Positions 59,666 to 64,000 of a DNA stretch of 64,000 nt are shown one piece after another; position 1 is the stretch's first letter; each line of letters opens with the position of its first letter. Made by a program: the position numbers and the translations under genes. The notes under the pieces are model-generated. The model ran no database searches. It saw only the letters and a list, made by a program, of their open reading frames with translations, and was not told the origin of the DNA. The DNA is from Kitasatospora sp. GP82. Its GTDB lineage: Bacteria > Actinomycetota > Actinomycetes > Streptomycetales > Streptomycetaceae. Location of the stretch: the NCBI RefSeq assembly GCF_029892105.1, contig NZ_JARZAJ010000002.1:186001-250000 (forward strand), written 5' to 3'.

Positions 59666-61150
59666 TCATGCTTCGCTCCAGAATCCGCGCAGCTCGGAGA
59701 AAGGGTGCATGGTCCGCAGCCGCTCCCGGGCCGCTGCAGGGCTGGAGCCATCGCCGATCAGGGCCTGAAGGATCCGTTCGGCCACCGCGACGGCTGTCAC
59801 GTCAGCCTCGCCGGCTTCGTCGAATGGGGTCGGGTCATCGGCAGTATCGGTCTCATGCAGCACGCGGAGCGCCGTTACGGGAACTGTCTCTTCGAGGAGG
59901 TACAGCAGCGCACGAAGGTCCTTGCCCCGCTCACCGCTCTCCCGCAGGACCTCTTTGACCAGCGGGTGTCGGCGATTGATCTTGCACCGTACGATGCCGT
60001 TGACCCGGCGGACCTCCCAGGCGAAGGCGATCGGGTCTCCGTGCGTCCGGGCAGCGATACGACTGCGATGCCGAAGCCCTTCGGCGGCACGGGTGCGGGT
60101 GTTGTGGGCGAGGCGCAGCAGATGGCGTCGGAGGGCGACCGGAGGGATCACGCTCGCCTTGCGCACGTCGACCCCCCAGTCGACGTCGGTCTCCGCCGGG
60201 ATGTCGACGGCGATACGGGCAAGATTGTACTTTTCCTCGCTACGCAGCCCGGGAAGCCCAAGCCAGTCGCCGGCAAGGATGAGCCGATTGCGTCGATAGA
60301 CGTAGAAGCCCTGCTGCTTCAGCCAGCCACGGGGTCCTGCGGCCAAGTCGTACTGCTCCTGAGAGAGCTGACGGCTGCTCGGAAGTACGAAGCTCTCAAC
60401 GCGGACCGTTCCCGAACCCAGCGGAAGGTCTTCGACAGGCAGTCGTTGGATCGACCCGTGGGAGAGCATGAAGGGATCCCAGGGCACAACAGCCGTTCCG
60501 GATACATGCATCGCTATCTTGCGAGCTCCGGAGAGGAAGCGCGCGAAGACCATTCCTAGGTGGTCCTGGGTCCGGGCGACCTCCGCGTAAAACTGCTTCT
60601 GGGTGGCCTCATCCTGTGCGGTCACGCTTGCGTCGACGTAGCCGTTGAGGCGGCGCCACAGCACGATTGTGCCCTTGCCGTGCTTTCCCTTGAGCTCCTC
60701 GAGGATCTTGGTGGTCGGCTCGTCAGCACCTCGGAGCAGGTGCCACTGGCCGTACATCTCGATCAGGTCCAAGTCCCATGTGCGCACTGACCAGTCGCCT
60801 TTGGAGAAGCTGGCGACGGTGAGCTGGCGTGCCTGTGAGAAGGAGGCGGACTTGAGGCCGACGCCGAAGCGCCCGAGATCCCGGGCGCTCCGCACTGTCG
60901 ATGGACCGCGGGCGGCCACCGTCATGGCGATCCTGAGCTCTGCGGGAGTCATTCCGGAGCCGTCGTCGACGACGGCCATCCACGACTCCCGTCCTGCCCA
61001 AGTGAACTCCACGTCGACTGCTTTGGCGCCGGCGGAGACGCTGTTGTCGACCAAGTCTGCGATGGCGGCTTCGAGGGAGTAGCCGAGCGAACTCAGGGAG
61101 GCGACAAGGCCCGCGGGGTCGGGGGCGGCGATGTCGGAATCCAAGGTCAC
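59666..61150 (-). CDS. MORC/MutL-type GHKL ATPase
   Basis: 494 residues. The Bergerat fold is clear: AAIADLVDNSVSAGA (N box), VVDDGSGM (G1) and GRFGVGLKSASFSQA (G2), then an S5-like transducer domain (about 220-330) with GFYVYRRNRLIL. Prokaryotic MORC relatives are the ancestors of eukaryotic MORC ATPases and act as ATP-gated DNA clamps in conflict systems. GTG 61150 (VTLDSDIAAP) is chosen, with GGAGA close by; a TTG at 61192 is an alternative. A 210-bp gap separates it from the receiver gene. Confidence 0.9.
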   Translation of the reverse strand: MTLDSDIAAPDPAGLVASLSSLGYSLEAAIADLVDNSVSAGAKAVDVEFTWAGRESWMAVVDDGSGMTPAELRIAMTVAARGPSTVRSARDLGRFGVGLKSASFSQARQLTVASFSKGDWSVRTWDLDLIEMYGQWHLLRGADEPTTKILEELKGKHGKGTIVLWRRLNGYVDASVTAQDEATQKQFYAEVARTQDHLGMVFARFLSGARKIAMHVSGTAVVPWDPFMLSHGSIQRLPVEDLPLGSGTVRVESFVLPSSRQLSQEQYDLAAGPRGWLKQQGFYVYRRNRLILAGDWLGLPGLRSEEKYNLARIAVDIPAETDVDWGVDVRKASVIPPVALRRHLLRLAHNTRTRAAEGLRHRSRIAARTHGDPIAFAWEVRRVNGIVRCKINRRHPLVKEVLRESGERGKDLRALLYLLEETVPVTALRVLHETDTADDPTPFDEAGEADVTAVAVAERILQALIGDGSSPAAARERLRTMHPFSELRGFWSEA

Positions 61151-61360
61151 TCTCCATCGGAGCCGAAGCTGGCCGACTGTAGGGGCTATCAATCAAGTCC
61201 GCTGATGACAGAGCAGATTGGGCGCTGCCGGTTGGATTGGCAATACACTCTCGTCACACCCTAGCGAGCCGATGGGTGGATTGGGGAGGCGTTTTGCTTA
61301 TTCGTGCACTTCAGAGCTTCCCGAAGCCACCAATCAGGTCAGTTCGCGAATGCCAGGCCA

Positions 61361-62524
61361 TCATGGCGTCCGCGCGGCGGGGACGGCGGCCTGGGATGCT
61401 TCCTTCTGCCGTGCCATGAGCTCGGCGCGGATGTCGGTGGTCGGGATGTCCGGGGTGCCGATCCTTCCCACCGAGCGGCTGTGGGCTGCGAGGGCTGCCT
61501 CGACGAAGGGGCTGTCGAGTGTGGCCCGGGGCATCCAAGTATCGAGCTCGACCCACTTGACGGACTGGATGTGCTCGAAATCCACGACGAGGTCCGGGAT
61601 CACCAGGTACTTCGGCAGCGGCAGGAACCGGTTGTGGTTGGGACGGTAGACCGCCATCGCAGAGTCCTTGTTACCGCCCGCATTGATCCACTTGGCGATG
61701 ACGGGAGACTCATGTGCTACGTCCGCCCGAGCGAGTTTGACGTACTCAGCCTTCGGTATGGCGCGGTTGGTGCCGGGGACTTGGACCATGTCACAAACGG
61801 GTGTCAGTACCAGCCACCACCGCTCCTGGGGATCCTGGATGAGGTCTCCCGTGGTGATATGGCTGGCCACTCGCGGGTAGAGGTACACGCAGGCGGCCGA
61901 AGTGCTGTCGGCGGAGGTCTCCACAGGCGCCTCGGTGCGGAGAGCCGCCACGCCGTGCTCCTTGAGCCAGGCAGCAAGCCGGTTCACCAGGAGGGGACCG
62001 ATTTCCTGGTGGTCGGCATCGGCCATCTCTGACCACTTCGGTGCGACGACATCACGCAGGAAGGAGCGGATCTCCTGGCTGAGCATGCCCTCCAGCCTGC
62101 GGGTCAGTGCAGGGACGCCGGACTCCAAGCCTGTGCGCACCGCGTCGACGATCTCCGGCAAGGCGTTCTTGCGGACCACCTGGATCAGCGGTGGCTGCGC
62201 CAGGTGCTGGACCTGTTTCGGCACTCCGGTCCAGAACACTACCGGAACCCACCGTTGAATCATGATCCTCTTGTACACCTCACGCCCTCGCTCGGCTGCC
62301 GCTACTGCGGGTCCTCCGGCCGAGTTGTCCTTCACATCGAGCACCACGAGGTCGAACGACTTGGTCATCAAGAGCTGCTCGCCACGGTCGAAGCTCGTCT
62401 CGATGTCGCATTTCACCGGCGGAAGGCCGGAGACCGGGGCTTCAAGCCGGATCGCGAGCTTGGCGGCAAACTCCTCCTCATCGTCGATGATGAGGATCCG
62501 GAAGGCGGGTGCCTCCGTGGTCAT
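61361..62524 (-). CDS. Receiver-domain protein with C-terminal unknown domain
   Basis: 387 residues. An atypical receiver domain (1-125) keeps the acidic pair in ILIIDDEEE (Asp14/15) and a phospho-acceptor in VVLDVKD (Asp63), Thr in VFWTG and Lys in VVRKNA. The rest (about 135-387) has YLYPRVASHITTGDLIQD and WWLVLTPVCDMVQ and no DNA-binding domain I recognise. In the operon it follows the histidine-kinase-like protein with an ATGA overlap, so phosphorelay between them is probable. Such relays are rare within restriction operons. Confidence 0.85.
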   Translation of the reverse strand: MTTEAPAFRILIIDDEEEFAAKLAIRLEAPVSGLPPVKCDIETSFDRGEQLLMTKSFDLVVLDVKDNSAGGPAVAAAERGREVYKRIMIQRWVPVVFWTGVPKQVQHLAQPPLIQVVRKNALPEIVDAVRTGLESGVPALTRRLEGMLSQEIRSFLRDVVAPKWSEMADADHQEIGPLLVNRLAAWLKEHGVAALRTEAPVETSADSTSAACVYLYPRVASHITTGDLIQDPQERWWLVLTPVCDMVQVPGTNRAIPKAEYVKLARADVAHESPVIAKWINAGGNKDSAMAVYRPNHNRFLPLPKYLVIPDLVVDFEHIQSVKWVELDTWMPRATLDSPFVEAALAAHSRSVGRIGTPDIPTTDIRAELMARQKEASQAAVPAARTP

Positions 62525-64000
62525 CCGAGTCTCCTTCGAAGGCGGATCCTGAAACAGGCGCCGGATAGTGGGCCAGATGACATCAGCGCGAGGTCACCGT
62601 TGTAGAAGTCCTCGACAATGGTCCCGGCGATGCTCAGCCCGAGACCGACTCCGTCAGGTTTATCGCTAAAATAGGTGTCGAAGATCAGTTCGCGGATCTC
62701 TTCCCGGACTCCTGGGCCGCTGTCGCTGACCAGGATGGTCACAGCGTCCTCGCCATCGCGGCTTGTATGAATCGCGATATTGCGATCCGCGTCTTCCGGC
62801 AGCGTCGACATCCAGTAGATCGAGTTGCCAACCAGGTTGACGATCACGGTGATGATGTCGCTGGGCTCGGCAGTGATGACCTCGTCCTGGCCGATGACCT
62901 TGACTGTGATGCCAGCCTTCTTGAGCACCTCCTCGTGCACCGACACACCGTCACGGATCGCTGACTGCAACGAAATTTTCCTCGGAGTCTCTCGTCGCCT
63001 GCCGCTCAGCGGTTCTATGCGGCTGAACAGCTTGTCCAACGCATCCGACTGCGCGGTAAAGCCAGCCTGCATCTTCGAAAGAGCCTGTGAGAGAAGGGGA
63101 TCGGAGACCGCCACACTGTCGACCGCTTCTTCAAGCTCTCCGAGCAGGAAGGCGATCTTGGTCAGAGCAGTGCGCCCGTCGTGGAGGATGACATCGACCA
63201 ACGCGCCGAGCGAGGCGAGGCGCGAGAAGCGGGAGAGAACCTCCTGTACCTTTTCGACGTTCTCCCGGAGGCTCTCGGTGGCCGCGTCCAGCGCACGCCC
63301 CAACTCCAAGTCGTCAGGGTATTTCTGGCTGACGATGCCACGGAGCGGGTCAAGCGTGAACGCGTCGAAGATGCCGTGACCGCGCTCCCGCTCCGCAGGG
63401 CTGCCGGGGGCATCATCCGAGACCCGCTCGGCGCGTCGGAGCTTGTAACGCCGGGTTTCCAGCTCGTTGGCACAGTCGAGCATCAGTGCCTTGAGGTCCT
63501 CAAAGGCCGGCGAGTCGATCAGACCCTCACGGTGTGAGCGGTCCTGCAGACCTGGATTGTGATCAGCGCTGATGTAGACGAAGCCCATCAGCTGATTGTT
63601 GGACAGACGCATCGTCGGGTTGTTGACGCGGCGCTGATCCAGGATCAGCCAGTCGAACTCCGGCTCACCGAAGGGCTGTACCCGGAACCCGTCCCGGTAA
63701 AGGGCCACGCCGGAGTTCGCACGGATCAGAGCCCGCAGCTCGGTGACGTTCTTGGCCCCGAGGTCCACCTGCGTCAGCTTCCGAAGAGACGGAGCATCGA
63801 GGTCCCAGGCGCGAAGGTCGATCTTGAGGGGACCGCAGGACGGAGCATGCCCCTTCACCCGAAGATCCCGGACGATCTGAACATCCTCCGAGCCTCGGGA
63901 AGCCCGGTAGACGAGTTCGGCGTGTCCCTCCGCGTCGATGGAACCGACCAAGCGGTAGTCAGGCCGGGCGAGGGCCTCTCTGGCGCGGACGAATCCCGTC
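62521..64000 (-). CDS. Histidine-kinase-like GHKL ATPase, 5' end beyond the window
   Basis: At least 492 codons; the frame stays open to position 64000, and the first in-frame start-like codon (TTG 63951) has no ribosome site, so the gene is cut by the window edge. The visible N-terminal part (to about residue 140) resembles the S5/transducer region of MORC ATPases. Then follow a helical H-box region (LGALVDVILHDGRTALTKIAFLL), N box NLVGNSIYW, G1 VSDSGPGV and G2 GVGLGLSIAGTIV. Two ATPase modules in one chain (MORC-like plus kinase-like) are likely. Overlaps the receiver gene by four bases. Confidence 0.85.
   Translation of the reverse strand, partial: TGFVRAREALARPDYRLVGSIDAEGHAELVYRASRGSEDVQIVRDLRVKGHAPSCGPLKIDLRAWDLDAPSLRKLTQVDLGAKNVTELRALIRANSGVALYRDGFRVQPFGEPEFDWLILDQRRVNNPTMRLSNNQLMGFVYISADHNPGLQDRSHREGLIDSPAFEDLKALMLDCANELETRRYKLRRAERVSDDAPGSPAERERGHGIFDAFTLDPLRGIVSQKYPDDLELGRALDAATESLRENVEKVQEVLSRFSRLASLGALVDVILHDGRTALTKIAFLLGELEEAVDSVAVSDPLLSQALSKMQAGFTAQSDALDKLFSRIEPLSGRRRETPRKISLQSAIRDGVSVHEEVLKKAGITVKVIGQDEVITAEPSDIITVIVNLVGNSIYWMSTLPEDADRNIAIHTSRDGEDAVTILVSDSGPGVREEIRELIFDTYFSDKPDGVGLGLSIAGTIVEDFYNGDLALMSSGPLSGACFRIRLRRRLG

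Overview
The window is high-GC actinobacterial DNA of a Streptomyces/Kitasatospora type. The signs are strong third-position G/C bias, many GTG starts, DUF397/XRE pairs, an ECF sigma factor with a C-terminal extension, LCP and SpoIIE-type phosphatase families, TTA codons confined to special genes, and copies of a G-rich intergenic repeat. Most of it is chromosomal housekeeping and regulation. Two stretches stand out: a peptide (RiPP-like) locus at about 16.4-24.1 kb, and the edge of a defence island at 53.3-64.0 kb that borders a tRNA-Gly attachment remnant and an intact IS21-family insertion sequence.

0.4-11.1 kb: GAF/PP2C phosphatase, Xaa-Pro aminopeptidase (pepP), rhodanese divergent from a GlxA-type AraC regulator, a deazaflavin-type reductase fused to hemerythrin, a TipA-like MerR regulator with its own MerR-type promoter, a PPOX protein, a MerR-trxA pair, and an ECF sigma factor. 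11.2-16.3 kb: decayed gene fragment, multi-TM protein, ABC-2 exporter pair, and a divergent two-component system.

16.4-24.1 kb: three homologous acidic 59-60 residue peptides (shared SLNPEDITV leader, HD, DDxDxxDSG, and DD[NT]D C-terminus) are spread around a JmjC/cupin Fe(II)/2-oxoglutarate oxygenase, an ABC exporter, an active plus inactive M16 peptidase pair, and a YdjA-like nitroreductase that has lost its FMN-binding RRS motif. Two sites matching the Streptomyces Crp consensus and two TTA codons suggest developmental or metabolic control. I read this as a candidate unclassified RiPP pathway: oxygenase and nitroreductase-like protein modify, M16 heterodimer cleaves, ABC protein exports. 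The ABC/two-component block to its left may give immunity or sensing.

24.3-50.8 kb: DGPF-domain protein, SDR remnant, winged-helix protein, two VOC proteins, XRE/DUF397 pair divergent from three small genes, asnB, PhzF-like protein, LCP ligase-type protein with a DUF6542-like partner, secreted phosphodiesterase, lipoprotein hydrolase, PP2C plus stand-alone MASE1, second ABC-2 exporter, LysR regulator with an extra C-terminal domain, maleylpyruvate isomerase-fold protein, a WXG100/DUF1023/lipoprotein operon, an integrase remnant and an alpha/beta hydrolase.

51.0-53.3 kb: complete IS21-family element (istA, istB, 19-bp imperfect ends, 5-bp CAAGC target duplication) inserted at the foot of a terminator just beyond a tRNA-Gly(CCC) 3' fragment, which is the expected scar of an integrative element lying to the right. 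53.8-64.0 kb: one minus-strand operon, in transcription order histidine-kinase-like ATPase (cut by the window edge), receiver protein, MORC/MutL-type ATPase, Z1-type SF2 ATPase, PD-(D/E)XK protein and AIPR protein. It matches the architecture of MORC-associated DNA-modification/restriction systems; the methyltransferase, if present, lies beyond position 64000.
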